Source: Euwallacea fornicatus (lineage: Eukaryota > Arthropoda > Insecta > Coleoptera > Curculionidae). From it: a DNA stretch of 64,000 bases. The notes under the pieces are model-generated. The model searched no databases. It saw only the letters and a program-made list of their open reading frames with translations, and was not told where the DNA came from. The stretch lies in contig NC_089551.1 in the NCBI RefSeq assembly GCF_040115645.1, forward strand, positions 4,588,001 through 4,652,000, given 5' to 3'. Within the stretch, counting starts at the first letter, position 1. Each line of letters starts with the position of its first letter. A program made the position numbers and the translations under genes. Below, one piece after another: positions 1 to 12,384 of the stretch.

Positions 1-1009
1 TTTTGATTAATCTTCTATGATGGCGTTGTTATCTGAGGTACGCTGAGAAGTTGTACCAAAAAATCAAGTAAATCGATTTGTAGAGGAGGAAAATGACGAT
101 GAAAATAGTTTTCACATAATCTCTTGACATAAAATCAGAATGCTACAAAAATTGCATTGTGAAAATTCGTCTTTTCGGAAATAATCAGTATTTAAAATGT
201 TTTCTTGTCTAGAATTATTTTCCAGGGATTGCGTTATCACGGTTCGATTCTCGCTGCCGAACAATTGGTCGGTGAATAATGGTGCATTTAAATTTAAATC
301 GAATATATGTTGCAAACCAACGTTTACATTTCATATTAATATTCATCCAGCGGACCGTAAAAAACTAAAAAATATATTGAGATTGGTGTAAACATTAACT
401 CTGTTCCAATAAGAATTTATAAAAAATTTAACTTGAAATGTACTGTTCATATCTTTGGCTGTTTGCCAATTTACAATCAGCTTACCCCTCTCTATTAGAA
501 CAAATGTATGTTAATCATTTTTTCCAGAGGCGAGTAGATCAATATTAATCTGAAAGCAAGTTTACTGTAAAACAGAGTCGTATGGCTAATTCTTCTTTAC
601 TTAGTAAATACAAACGAGTTAATAATTTCTTCATTGATTTACTCTGCAGCGTAGTTTATTGCACCCAAAGATTGAACAACCTCAGTAGAATATGTAAGAA
701 TTGGCTAAATCCATATTAACTATGTTACAATATTGATCCAAAGAAAGTACTTTCACGGATTTGTTGATTTATTGAGAAGCAAGTATCGAATCGTGAAAAC
801 TCGTCGAAAAAAGTTTTTTTGTTATAGTGAGTTTAACTAAAGTTGTTCAAGAGAAGCGAACTGTGTTAACGTGATTTTACTGTGGCAAGTACAACGCTAG
901 ATTAAGTATATATATATATATGTATTAATTTTTGTGTTGCAACAGAAGACCTTCGTTTTTTAACAAATTTGCTGATTATAGAATTCCACATGCACTCTTT
1001 CTGTTGCAG
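1..1009. other. Upstream and intron sequence of first COX5B copy, no gene resolved
   Basis: No convincing coding exon is seen. The sequence ends in a splice acceptor (ttgcag, last base 1009) that opens the COX5B exon, so its 3' part is intron. An ATG at 582 followed by a GT donor at 604 would join the exon in the correct phase, but it would supply only seven codons and no mitochondrial presequence, so I do not assign it as exon 1. A short (TA)n tract lies near 906-920. The true first exon may lie before the window. Confidence 0.4.
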
Positions 1010-1293
1010 TTACATTCGGAGACCCACTTGAACATGCCACCGGATTAGAAAAACGAGAAATGTTAGCCAAGGTAGCTGGCAATTCAAATCCATTCGATAC
1101 CAAGGTATTCAAGAAAGGGCCGGGAACCAGGACCCAACCAACCGAAATCCCTTCAGCTTACTCCGCGAGAATTGTTGGCTGCACTTGCGATGAAGAAGCA
1201 ACGAGTATTAGTTTTATGTGGCTGCACATGGGAGAGCCCAAAAGATGCGAATGCGGTCACTGGTACAAGTTGGTTCACAAGGCACCTGTTTAA
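1010..1293 (+). CDS. COX5B: Cytochrome c oxidase subunit 5B, last exon (partial gene)
   Basis: This exon encodes the mature part of COX5B, the zinc-binding, matrix-facing nuclear subunit of respiratory complex IV in the inner mitochondrial membrane. It starts after a splice acceptor in phase 1; the first readable residues are TFGDPLEHATGLEKRE, a segment typical of the animal protein. The family core follows: NPFDTKVFKKGPGT, IPSAYSARIVGCTC, then MWLHMGEPKRCECGHWYKLV. The four zinc-ligand cysteines are present as CxC and CxC; vertebrates have CxC plus CxxC, and from memory flies also have CxC. The exon ends with TAA at 1291-1293. The exon or exons carrying the mitochondrial targeting peptide were not found. 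A diverged tandem copy lies about 590 bp downstream on the same strand. Identity is secure; the gene is incomplete here. Confidence 0.93.
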
Positions 1294-1884
1294 AGCTCTG
1301 CTTGTTAATTAGATCCGTCATTTGCGCATTAGTATGTAAATATAAACGTTCCGAATGGAAGTACCGTGTTTCATTTTTTTCATGGAATTTTATTGTTAAG
1401 AAAACAATGAGTCCTGGTACTGGTGTACTTGAATCATCCCATAAGAATGGCATAACTGTCTCCAAATGTGGCAGATGAAATTAATTTCGCAATGCTATTC
1501 AAATGGGATGATCTGAGTATTAGTTGTGATTCAATTGGGACCTGTTTCGAAAACGATCATCGTATGTGAGGGGGTTGCAACAGCTGATAAGAGTATAAAA
1601 TTATGCTGGAGTGCAGACCGCAAATTTGTGTTAAGGTTAATGTAATGTATTGCTTTTTGGTATAGTTTTTCAAAATTATCCAAAACTGCTAGTAACAATG
1701 AAAAAAGAAAGATTTTTTTTCAAAAGTCGTATGTTTATGGAAAAAGTAAAATATGGTCGTATTTCGATAGCCCGACAACGTTAAAAATTGCTAGGAGAAC
1801 TGTCGCCCAAGGCAAAGCGTCTATAACAGATTCCATGAAATTTTGAAAAATAAATGACCAATGATGATTCGTCATCATTTGCAG
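1294..1884. other. Spacer between COX5B copies
   Basis: This holds the 3' UTR of the first copy and the promoter, first exon(s) and last intron of the second. Around 1683-1847 one + frame stays open without an ATG and reads a basic stretch (LKIARRTVAQGKAS) resembling a mitochondrial targeting peptide, but no donor site in the right phase follows, so I leave it unassigned. Confidence 0.35.
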
Positions 1885-2189
1885 TTTCATTGGGAAGTCC
1901 GTCAGTGGTACAACACGCTGCCAACCTCCAATCACAAACTGTGCTATCTAAAACCCCATCGCCTACAGTGAAGGGCGACGATAATCCTTTCGATGTAAAA
2001 GTAATGAAGAAAGGGCCGGGAACCAAAGGCGAACCCACGGAAATTCCTTCTGCTTTCGACGCCAGGCTGATTGGATGCATTTGCGAAGATGAGTCTACGA
2101 GCATCAGTTGGATGTGGCTGCATAAAGGAGAACCGAGGAGTTGTGAATGTGGACATTGGTACAAATTAGTGCACAAAGCTCCGCTGTAA
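1885..2189 (+). CDS. COX5B-like tandem paralogue, last exon (partial gene)
   Basis: This is a second COX5B gene. The exon begins after a ttgcag acceptor in exactly the same phase as the exon at 1010, and the aligned start reads SLGSPS where the first copy has TFGDPL. The conserved core runs from NPFDVKVMKKGPGT through IPSAFDARLIGCIC to MWLHKGEPRSCECGHWYKLV and TAA. All four zinc cysteines remain and the frame is open, so the core is under constraint. The first 28 or so residues have lost the conserved EHATGLEKRE segment and are Ser/Thr/Val-rich. An ATG at 1854 would allow an unspliced start but would read through the acceptor; I prefer the spliced model because of the shared phase. From memory, Drosophila also has a COX5B/COX5BL neighbour pair. 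An AATAAA at 2465-2470 may be the poly(A) signal. Confidence 0.85.
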
Positions 2190-2766
2190 GCGGTCAAAGA
2201 GACCTGAATATCATTCTTAGCTTTTAGGGTATCTATATGTAATAACAGATTGTGGTAGGAATCTTTTTTTAAAATCCTTTATTGTTATTTTTTGTAAAAG
2301 GTGATTATTTCTGAAACTTTAAGTTATCTGTATACACCATAATGTCAAGAATTTTTACAAGTTTGCATTTCATATATTGAGTGACTTCTCATCTCTATTT
2401 GAATTTAAAAGTTTGTAATGTAGAATTCAAGTTTCACAGTTTGTTCAAACTTTTAATTGTCGTTAATAAAAGAATGAACATTATCAGTTTGGTTGAAGAG
2501 AAGCCCCTAAGTTATCGAGCATAATTATTAAATAGTTTTTTTTATATCAAAGCCAAAAGTCAAACATCTACCCAAAGAGGCACCGACACAATTTGTCGGT
2601 TCCAGTCTTTGCCCTTGCAGTTTTGAGCAACCACTCCAATTTCTTTATGAGCATCATCTTGAATATTGATATTTTTGAATTCAACCTTTTTTTCTGATTA
2701 GGAGGATGTATGATATATTAAGTTTCAGTATTGACGAAGTTTTGTCTCAGAAATGAACATCCTGGA
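2190..2766. other. Intergenic, COX5B-like 3' flank
   Basis: Contains the likely 3' UTR of the COX5B-like gene (AATAAA at 2465-2470). Nothing else recognised. Confidence 0.4.
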
Positions 2767-3659
2767 CAGGATGACTCTAAAAGACCTGTACAAAATTCTT
2801 CCACAGATTTTTGAAGAGAAAACAAACATTTACTTCAATTGAAAAGTGGAAGGTTCTAAAAATACAGGACGTCAAAGTAAATATTACAAAAAGGAAAAGA
2901 AATGACTTCGTTTGTAATGGTACTACCTAAACAAAATGGCATATCGGAGGGTTTTTTAGGAGCACGAAATTAGAATCAATTTACATTTTCGATGCAGTTT
3001 TTAAAGAGCGGCGTCAGAGCTAGGTGAACTCTGTTTAAAAGGGCATAACTTTTTTAACATCCCGTATAACATTTATTAATGCCTAAATTTGTGTTTTGCT
3101 ACATGTTTTAGGAAAAAAGTATCGTGGCACAAGGTCCTACGGACATCCCATTTTGAGATATTTGAAGTTGAAAGTTCGCTGCATGTTATAAAAAATAACA
3201 TTAAAATACATAAACAGTTCAACGAAATAAATAACAAAAAATCGGTATAGTCAAATAAAAACATGAATATAAGAAAAAAAATGGAATATTAATTGAATGC
3301 CTTGTTTTTTTTTTGTTTCAACTGTACGAATAAATATACACTTTAAAGTACATTTTCAAGACATGCAGCGAACTTTAAACTTCAAATATTTCAAAAAGAA
3401 ATGCCCGTAAGGACTTGTATTAAGGTACCTTTTGTTCATAGACCATGTGAAAAAATTCCTATTTAGACACAAATAAATTTTATACAAGACGATAAAAACA
3501 TTTTTTATTAAATTTTTTTTTTCCTTTCGTTAATTTTCATATTGTTCTGTATTATTAAAACCGTCCATTTTCGGACTAAGGTAAAGTGGGTTACATCGTC
3601 ATGTTTTCGTCTCAGAAATCTGCAGTAAAATTTCGTACAGACCTTTTAAATACACTCTG
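2767..3659. mobile_element. Foldback (MITE-like) element
   Basis: The left end (CAGGATGACTC, about 2767) matches the reverse complement of the right end (ACACTCTG, 3659) with recognisable homology for roughly 50 bp. Inner segments 3120-3195 and 3358-3425 are also inverted copies of each other (shared core: ATATTTGAAG, then TTCGCTGCATGT). There is no coding capacity. The ends resemble those of the long-TIR mariner-like elements elsewhere in the window. The right end is followed by TA. Confidence 0.65.
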
Positions 3660-3898
3660 TATATCAGTTATCTTTAAATCGGGACGTCTAATACTCTTTA
3701 TGAAGACCGTTTTTCGAAAATGCCTACCGGTAGCACAATCGTATTCATATTACTCTTGATAAATCCAAATGTTTATTTGAAAATGCTTAATTTAATTAAA
3801 ATGACACAAAACACGTGTTAGTAGACGTTGTTGATATTGACATTGACAGAACCCTTTTGATCGTTGTTATGAGTGTTGCCTAAGCCTTCGGTCGCCTC

Positions 3899-4424
3899 CT
3901 TTTATTCTTGAGTTTTTCAAGGTATTTATTTATACTTTTCATTTCCTTAAAAATATAATACTTTCGGCTAGAATATTTCAAATTACTTGTCAGAATTGTT
4001 TTAGAAGGTGCATATTTTTAATTAGGCATAAAAGGTTTAGTGGATGACCAGCCAGTTTTGAGATAAAATCCGATTTTTAGTAGTTGTGATGTGCAGTTCT
4101 TGTTCAAATTGGGATAACAATTTATATTTTTGGTGAAAATTAAGTGTTGGTGTCTGTAATTTTAAACTTGTTACAAAACAGCACCTGTATATTTTAATTC
4201 CAAGTCATTATTTATTTACTTGTCATTTAATCTCGTATAAATAAAGTGCGATCTTGTTAGGGACGAAGCCCAAGCACCAGCATGTTATAAATCATATTTC
4301 CAGGGTTCTCTTTCATTAATGGAAAAGTAGCAATTTAGCAGCGATTATTCAAGTTAGGCCAACATATTATGAAATAACTCAGTTTGCATGCTTAGTCAGT
4401 TTTAATGGTTCTAATGTTTTTCAG
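3899..4424 (+). promoter_or_regulatory. Likely RpS7 TCT/TOP start site, leader exon and 5' UTR intron
   Basis: A pyrimidine tract (cctccttttattc) at 3895-3907 fits the TCT/5'-TOP initiator used by ribosomal protein genes, with the start C near 3899. A short noncoding exon 3899-3921 would end at a GT donor at 3922, and the acceptor ttttcag ends at 4424 directly before the ATG. This first-intron layout is usual for ribosomal protein genes. The transcription start itself is inferred. Confidence 0.45.
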
Positions 4425-5645
4425 ATGTCTTCGAAAATAATAAAAGCTGGAGGTGGTGAGCCAGATCAATTCGAGACTCAAGTCTCGCAGGCGCTCCTTG
4501 AGTTGGAGATGAATTCTGATTTGAAAGCTCAGCTCCGGGAACTGCACATAACAAAAGCTAGGGAGATTGAATTAAACAACAAGAAGGTATATATATAAAT
4601 GAACTATCTGAATCAAGTAATGTCCATAAAAATGCCTGTCTTTGTTTCAGTCAATAATTATTTACGTCCCTATCCCCAAGCTTAAACAGTTCCAAAAAAT
4701 CCAGACTAGGTTAGTAAGGGAACTGGAGAAGAAATTCAGTGGAAAGCATGTAGTGTTCGTTGGTGAACGTAAGATTCTCCCCAAACCTACCAGGAAAACC
4801 AGAATGAAAAACAAGCAAAAGCGTCCCCGCTCTAGAACCTTGACTGCAGTGTATGATGCCATTTTGGAAGATTTGGTATATCCTGCTGAAATTGTTGGAA
4901 AGAGAATTAGGGTCAAGCTGGATGGATCTTCCCTTATGAAGGTTCATTTAGACAAGAACCAGCAGACCACAATTGAACATAAGGTGAGTTGTAAAACAAA
5001 TAATGTTTATATCTATGATAATCTTATAATAATTATTCTTGAATGTGATTAAATCAAGTTGATGGTTGAAACTAAAATGAAAATAGACACTAGTAGTAAA
5101 ATATAACCTGACTAGTTTCCTGCCAAAAGGGATATAATTGTTTCTGAAGTGAATGGTCTTCCTTCATATAAACATGTTTTAATTTTGGATGTGATGTAAT
5201 TAGTCTCTAAACTTCCCTGAAGAAACATTCCCCTTCAGAGTTATGATTTACCATTATTATTTTTAGTTACTCAGAGCTCTTTATGATACTTATTTTAGTA
5301 AAATAAAGCTGGTAATATGTATTGTGTTTACTGTGGAATTGACAACTGAAAAATATTAAGCTACATCTGACACATTTTTGTTTTGGCTTAAAAGTTACAT
5401 TATTTCTAAATAAACATGAAATTGCACACAAAAACGATACATTTAGTGCATATTTAATGAGGTTTTACGAGGCTTAACCATTTAAGGACTTTGGCAAGCG
5501 TGTACCGGATCTTAAACTGGACACTCTTTTAAACTTGTAAATTACATTAATTACTATTTTATTTCAGGTGGACACTTTCGCCTCTGTTTACAAGAAGCTG
5601 ACAGGAAGGGAGGTGACTTTTGAGTTCCCTGAACCGTATTTGTAA
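4425..5645 (+). CDS. RpS7: Small ribosomal subunit protein eS7 (RpS7)
   Basis: This encodes ribosomal protein S7 (eS7), a structural component of the cytosolic 40S subunit needed for rRNA processing and translation. Three coding exons join in frame: 4425-4586, 4651-4983 and 5568-5645, each bounded by GT and AG. The product is 190 residues, close to the roughly 194 of other animals. It starts MSSKIIKAGGGEPDQFE, continues with SIIIYVPIPKLKQFQKIQ and the basic stretch RKTRMKNKQKRPRSRTLTAV, and ends TGREVTFEFPEPYL then TAA. The ATG follows the acceptor of a leader intron directly. AATAAA at 5778-5783 is a good poly(A) signal. The frame has no lesion and the gene looks functional. It converges with FANCM. 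Confidence 0.97.
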
Positions 5646-5930
5646 GAAATGGTTTAGCAATTACACATGTTAAAAATTGGCTAGGATTGTTTTTTTACCA
5701 TTTTTATTTCTATTTTACTCCATATTAATGGTTCAACTACAAATTATTTTAGGTTGATAAAAAATTGCCCTGCAGCAAATAAACAAAGCATATTTACTAC
5801 CTTTTTATTTGTTTAAGATGGTGGTTTAGTAGTTTACATTCAAATTTATTCCTACATTTTTTCAATACTACATCGATGATATTTGCGAGGGAAATACAAA
5901 AAATAATACATTTGCAGAACATGAAATTAG
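5646..5930. terminator. Convergent 3' ends of RpS7 (+) and FANCM (-)
   Basis: Only 285 bp separate the two stop codons. The + poly(A) signal AATAAA is at 5778-5783. Candidate signals for the - transcript (TTTATT on +) are near 5805 and 5845. If the latter is used, the two 3' UTRs abut and could overlap. Confidence 0.5.
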
Positions 5931-8900
5931 CTAATCACTATCATCGGTAGGCATATATTTAATCCTTTTCCGTTTCGCACGCAAAGAATTAGATTTAGCA
6001 GATTTCTTCCTTCTCTTCTTTTCTTTTAACTGCAGTTCCAAAAGGTCTAATTGTGAAAGCTGGCTTTGCTCGGTGACAACGTCTTCATCTTCTTCCACAC
6101 AGAAGGAATCCTTAAAGAGTTAAAGTAACAGTTCAGATTAGTTTCCAACTTTCTCATTAGGTACTTACGTTTACATATTCATTATCCTCTTGGATTGGAT
6201 ACTGAGAGTAAACGTCTGCTACATTTACAACTGGTGGTCGCCTTTGAAGAGTTTTGCGATGTGCGGGACTTCTAAATTAAAATGCCAAGAATTTTGTTAT
6301 TCGTTCGTTTTCTCATTATGTGTCTGTTCTAACCTTATCGATCTCAAGTATACTGCATGCATTTGGGTATCACAATTCAAAGTCTTGTCATGAACAAAGC
6401 TTCTGTCGTAAATATCAGGCCCCGTTTCCTCTTCGTCCTCTGACACAACGACGTTCTCTTCATCCGAAACCACTGCTTCCAGGCACAGGAATGCTTTAGC
6501 TTGCTAAACATGTAACAGTAACTCAGTAATTTTTTAAATTTTTGTTTATACTGCGTGAAAAAAATATAGCAAACGATCATTAAAAAACTCACCTTTTTAG
6601 CCTCCTTTACTTCCAGTTTCCTTCTTCCTACATGACGCCTTTCGGCAAAACTTGTAACAGCCGGCGAAAGCGGACTTTGTATCACCTTCGCCTTTGAACT
6701 CCATTTAACATCATCAATTGAAAAATCTTCAAGCGAATCATCTGATGAAACATGTTTCTGAATGCTCTTACTTGATCCAGGAACATCTTTAAATTTATTT
6801 GGAAACGCAAATGAGTTGTTTTGACGAGCTTCTTTCGAAGTCGAAGGGGAGTTCATAATCTTTTGTTTGATTGGCCGCAATAAGTTCGGGGAGTTTGAAC
6901 ACCCCTTTTTAATTGCGGTTTCAGATTTTTTCCGAGCGCTTTTTTGCGAAACGATACTCGTGAGGAAACTGTCATCATCACTGTCATAGTGAGTTAGATC
7001 TATAAAATTCACGTTGCCCGGCTTATTTAAACTCTCTTCGGTGTGTGGGTTACCAGATTCCATACCTGTGGGTTTCAGGAGAACTTCTACCATCTGAGTT
7101 ACTGTCACTGACTCATTTAATGAACATTTTTTACGCTTTTCAACGATGTTACACGGCTGCTCAGGCTTACGAAAGTCTGACAATCCGAAGAACGACAAAT
7201 CACACAATTCGCTGATGTCATGAGGTGATTTGATTGGTGATGATTTTGTTTGATTGTTCACTTCAACTTCTAACTCAGACTGACCACATGACCTCAATAT
7301 TTTCCTTGGGGTTTCACACAGATTAACTACATGATTTGGCATATCGTCTTCCAGTGGAAAATCACACATCGCAACGTCGAGTAGATGAGCGTCTGGCGAG
7401 TATATAACAGTATCTTGCGAACTATTAGGGGACTTATCGCTCGAGAATATATCACAGTACGATTTAAGATTAAAGAATTCTAGCAAGGCAGTTTCGGTGA
7501 TCTCTTGGTCAGTATCCAAATCAAGCCTAAAGAAGTCCAGCAATTTTTCATTCGTAATCTCTTGAGCCTTGTTACTCTCTTCACAAACAGATTGGGCACC
7601 CGATTGACTGTCACAATTGCCGTGACTAATTTTGCTTAAAACATTGGAATAGCTTTTAGGGGCTTCAAAATAAGACATATTTGAACTCGCAGGCTTATCG
7701 ACCTCACAACTTTCAATGGGGGTCGAACTGTCTGAATCGACCATTTCTTTATCAAATCCAAAGTAAAAATTACAGTCTATTGTGGCGATGAAGTCTTCAA
7801 TATTATCTAAAGTAATTTTATTTACGACAGCTTCGCTAGGTATTGAAATGGAAGCTTCAAATTCATCGCTGGTTTTCTGCTGAGGGGGCTCAAGTGCGAA
7901 TTGTGAGCAGTCGAAGTTTTTAGGGCAAATTGCACACCGAAAGAGATTGGTTGTTATGTCTGCCATCAAATAATTGGACAGCATTTTAAAGAGATTGTCA
8001 GATGAGCATGATATTGGCAAGAAAGTTGTATCGTCTTTTCGAATCTGTGAGTTTGCTCGAGAAGTAAGTTGCGATGGACGGGGGCCGATAACTAAAAAAA
8101 GAAAAAAATCACATTTTAAAATTAAACAGATCTACACAGAAGTCAGAAGCTCATTGAAGATGATACTTACCAATTTCAGTGGCAGTATTGTTACTTTTTC
8201 CACTTTTGAACATATTTCTAATATCACCCTGCTTTAGAAGTTTCCCTCTAATGTCCCTTGCCTTGACTGCACCTTGAGCTGCGATAGGAATATTAAAACG
8301 TTTCGAATCGGCATAATATAAAAGATCAGCAAGGTTTTGGCTTCGCACGGAGTGTCCAATGTGATTAAACTTCTGGAGTGTCCTCATTTTATCAATGTGC
8401 TTATTAAAGATCAAATTGGGGCTTTCCGACTTAGTTGGAGCACTATCTAAAACAAGCCACCATTGAAGTGTAAAAATGAATAGAGAGTTTTGATTAAATT
8501 AATCTCAACTCATTTTTGGTGCAGCAGGAATGTAAAAAAAAATTCCTTACATGAGAAAAACTTCATCTTGGTCTCAGGAATTCTGTCTTCAAACTTGCAC
8601 TCTTTATAACCTTCGATGCAGGTTATTTTTGATGAGTTGAATGAGCACTTTGCTAATTTTTCCTAAAAAATTAAATACTAATCCTACCGTAACGATTACT
8701 ACGTGCTATTGTATTAAAGAACGTATGGTTCAATTTTTAATTGAGATAGTGATAAATAAAATTAAAAACTCACAGCGATGGTCTCCTTTTTCTCGGTCGG
8801 AACGGTTATAAACATCTTCACGCATCGAGGTTCTATGTGGTTAGGGATTAATCTGGGACTATAGGAATGCAGGGCGTTTTTGAGTTGAACTGATCCGAGT

Positions 8901-11887
8901 ACGTAGGTGGATATGTTATTCTTGTGCATTAGACAGTCCTTCAGCGTTTGCTGTTCTCTGCCTTCTGTGACTAGGACCAATATGTTGCCCGCTCGTTTTC
9001 GTCCAGTTCTTCCCATTCTTTGAACCATGCGAATGGGCGATTTACTTGATATGTCGAAACATATTATTAGGTCCACTTCACCGACATCCAGTCCTTCTTC
9101 GCCGATGCAGGTGGATAAAAGAGTATTGCATTTTCCATCTCTAAATGCCTTTACAACCTGTAGGAGAACGTTGAATTACAAAACATTAAACATTGCAATT
9201 GGTCAGTGACGTATTGATTACATTTAAGCAGCCATAAAGATGAGACTTTTGCGTTGAAAGCAACATTACATACAGACGACAAATAATACGGTACGGTGAG
9301 ATGATCAAATTGAAAATGTACTCACTCCTAGCTGCGTCTTTTGCGTAATTCCCGAGCCCTTCCCGAGGAAAATCTTTGCCTTAACGAGTGGTCTTGATTG
9401 AAGCAGAAGCGTATGTGCTTCTATAACGGATTCTCTATATTCAAAGAATACTATCACACGTGTATCTTTCTTCCCTTCATCTGAGAAGTGTGCCGTTAGA
9501 ATTTCTCGTAGTTTGTAATGTTTTGGATGACCGAATTTGATATTGTTTGGTATCTGAAAATTTTGGCTATTGTGGTCAGACAATAATCTTGTTCCTTACA
9601 CCCCTACCTCTGGATATGTTCCGTCGGGCAAAATTTCAATATTGGGAATGGGGCCTAAATAGTTCCTCACATTCTCTAATATCGCTCTTAATTGTGTGTT
9701 TCCTCTAAGTAATGGTTTTTCAATATGCTCTGAAAATTTAGAAATGCTGTCATTTTGTGATAAGACAAATTTTTTATTCAACAAAGTGTATCTTCAAAAT
9801 CGTTCTTCGATTTAATTACATGAACACTTACCATCAAAAAACGACAAAAAATTTCTCAATCCATGTTTAATCAATAGTTCAAGAGCGTGATACAAGGTGA
9901 CACATATGTTGAGGCATCTCATTATTTCTGAGTAATTTGAAGAACTAAAAAAAGATGCAGATAAAATCTTTTGAATACCTCCTTCTAACAGAGATCCTCT
10001 CCTGAAAGACAATGTATACTGGCAAAAGAAAAATGTCTGTCATAATTCCCAATGCATAATGCTGTCTAATTAAGTTCAATATTTCCTGCGTTCGTGGGAA
10101 TTTTAATTTTTCTCTTGGGTTTTTACATAAATATTGAGTTTTGTAATAATTATTTCAATTGAACTTACTTGGAACCTCTATTCTTGTTTTGAAAATCCTT
10201 CATTAATATAAATATTTTGCCTTTAGTTAAAGATCCGCAATTTCCTTGTATCACATTGTACTTTAGTAGGGTCCTGGCGTAGTATTCAACTATCTGCATC
10301 AGAAAATAAATGTCAACGAAGAACAAATACCTTTTTTGTCCTGTTTCTAAATAAATTATAATAATATATTTATAAGCCATTCATTAAATTTCTCATCAAG
10401 GGTCGTCTGATTTACGTTTAATTGATAGAAATCTCCTATTACATAAGTAAAAGCAGATTCTTCAGTAAAAAATACATAAACACCGTATGACTATTTTCGG
10501 GTAACCTGTATTGTAACCTTGGAAAATGATTTGAAGGAATTTGGACTATCACTACAAGTTACTCCAAGAATATTTACTTGCTATCGTCTCACAGAAAATC
10601 TGATTCGGATTTCGGAATATATTTACTGTCAAATAAAAGAAACAAATTCGCTCTTAAGTTGTCTTCAAAATTATGCCTTAAGGAAAAGGTTTCATGCTAA
10701 AATTGTATAAAACTGACCACTTCGAATAGAAATTGGAATATAGTAAATAAGAATATTTACCTTTAAATATTCGTCTCTAACTTCAACGAGCTTATCATCA
10801 AGGTGAACTACTAGAGTTTCCAGAGAACGCTGGAAAACATATTTCATCACGTCAAGGCTTTCTTCCGTTCTGAATTCAAGGTGGGATATTAACAAATTTT
10901 GTGCGACCTACAAAATGCAACCCTATTTATCTTGATCAATATCAAGTTAATTAAAATATTAATTAAGTTCTATGAATGCATAAAATTTAATCTTTAAAGT
11001 TGAAGGCAATTAGGGGTCAATTTTACTAAATTATTCCCGCCGCGCTATGAAAACTTACTTCTATAACATCCTTGACACTGCCTCCGGGGGTTGCACTTAG
11101 TGCTAGAACCCGGAAATACTTGTGGTTATTGCCCGTCAGTTTGCGGACAACTTGACAATAGGCGTGATTGCCTCTTGCCCTATGGGCCTCATCAAATACC
11201 AAACATTTAATTTGTCCCCCCAATTGTGCCACAGTTTCCAAATCATTTTGCAAAATATGAGGAGTGATAAAGAACACCCTCTTATTTAGCCATATATTTA
11301 AACGCGAAGCTGAAGGTTTTGTACCTTAAATATAATTAATCCTCACATATAATGAAATTTCTTTTAGAATGATTAAATGCAGTATCTGGGGATCAATTAA
11401 CCCTCTTCAATTCACCTGTTAACTGAGCTGTGACATTTTCGGGAATTGCCATAATATTGTAGCATGCCTCGATTTGTTGCTTCACTAATGGCCTGGTGGG
11501 AGCCATAAATATTACTTTCCCTCCAGGGTACCAACGATAAAAATTATACATTACAACAGCGGCAATGAAGGTTTTACCCAAACCAGTAGGCAGGCTGACC
11601 TAAAAGTAATCTCTATCTATATTATATTCAGTATAAGAATATAAATAACTTTCTAGGGCTAATTCTGACATTTAAGTTTTGGGTATTTCAACAATTTAAA
11701 ATAAGTACTTACTTACCAAAGTATTTTTGAATAATGCTTCTTGGACAATATTATATTGATAGTCACGTATGGAATAGTTTGTTGGATAGAACCATGTCTC
11801 TCCTGCTTGTAAATCAAATCCATCAGTTTCTGTATCTTTAGATAATGACCTTAAACGTGGAACAAACGTGAATAAAATCCCTTTCTG
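5931..11887 (-). CDS. FANCM: Fanconi anaemia group M-type DNA helicase/translocase (FANCM)
   Basis: This encodes the FANCM/Mph1-type SF2 translocase that remodels stalled forks and D-loops in the nucleus. Exons in transcript order, all in phase: 11717-11887, 11416-11599, 11059-11324, 10761-10907, 10169-10293, 9832-10001, 9608-9729, 9326-9553, 8774-9157, 8551-8662, 8171-8446, 6593-8091, 6334-6503, 6169-6271, 5931-6110. These give about 1378 residues. The diagnostic N-terminus (TDGFDLQAGETWFYPTNY) precedes Walker A PTGLGKT (about residue 61), DEAH (about 163), SAT in ALSATPG, VIVFFEYR, and motif VI QRMGRTGRKR (about 517). The large 6593-8091 exon is acidic and Ser-rich, as in the family's linker. 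The last three exons match the conserved tail (HAVYLRSIRSP, DSFCVEEDED) and stop in a Lys/Arg-rich end. The ERCC4-like and HhH domains of vertebrate FANCM are absent; from memory this also holds for fly Fancm. The exon upstream of 11887, with the initiator ATG, was not found; the acceptor at 11888 is weak. Confidence 0.95.
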
Positions 11888-12384
11888 CTGCCAATTTTTC
11901 GTTTTTTAAACCGATTTTAATAAAATTTGATTTTGTTCTGTGTGGACCAAATGACATTTAGTAATTCAATTTGCATTGAAGGGATTTGTGACACAATAGA
12001 AAATAGTATCAGGAAACATCAGTTTTATTCGTTTTGATTGAAATACAATTTGATGTAATGAACTATACTTTTCAGTATTAGACTCTAAATTTTATTAAAA
12101 GTCTGGAAAGATATATTTTTCAGTGCGTTTATGTGAAACATGCATTTTTCGATGCTTTTTCTCACAAGGGATATTTTCAGTAAAGTTTGTTAACTCTTAA
12201 TTTCCAAGTTTTAGGCTGGTATAAAGAAAACAATAAGTTTCTTTAATTTATTGTTTATTCGGTTTTCATATGCAGCATTTGGGTTTTTAATTTAGAGATT
12301 ATAATTACTGAAAAAAAATGAACAAGAAAATCATAAAAATTACTAGTTATTCTAAATATGTTGTTTCCTAAAGTGCAAAAATAT
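11888..12384. other. FANCM 5' flank, start exon unresolved
   Basis: In the FANCM frame a stop lies just above 11890, so translation must enter through a splice or a start that I cannot identify. No Met-containing exon was recognised here. Confidence 0.3.

Noticed and set aside
582..603. Mini-exon for COX5B
   Set aside because: It splices in phase but supplies no targeting peptide and has no other support.
1214..1478. Open frames on both strands over the COX5B exon end
   Set aside because: They are shadows of the COX5B coding strand and its 3' UTR, with no independent motif.
1854..1884. ATG at 1854 as the start of the COX5B-like protein
   Set aside because: The ttgcag acceptor before 1885 matches the first copy in position and phase, so the upstream codons are more likely intron.
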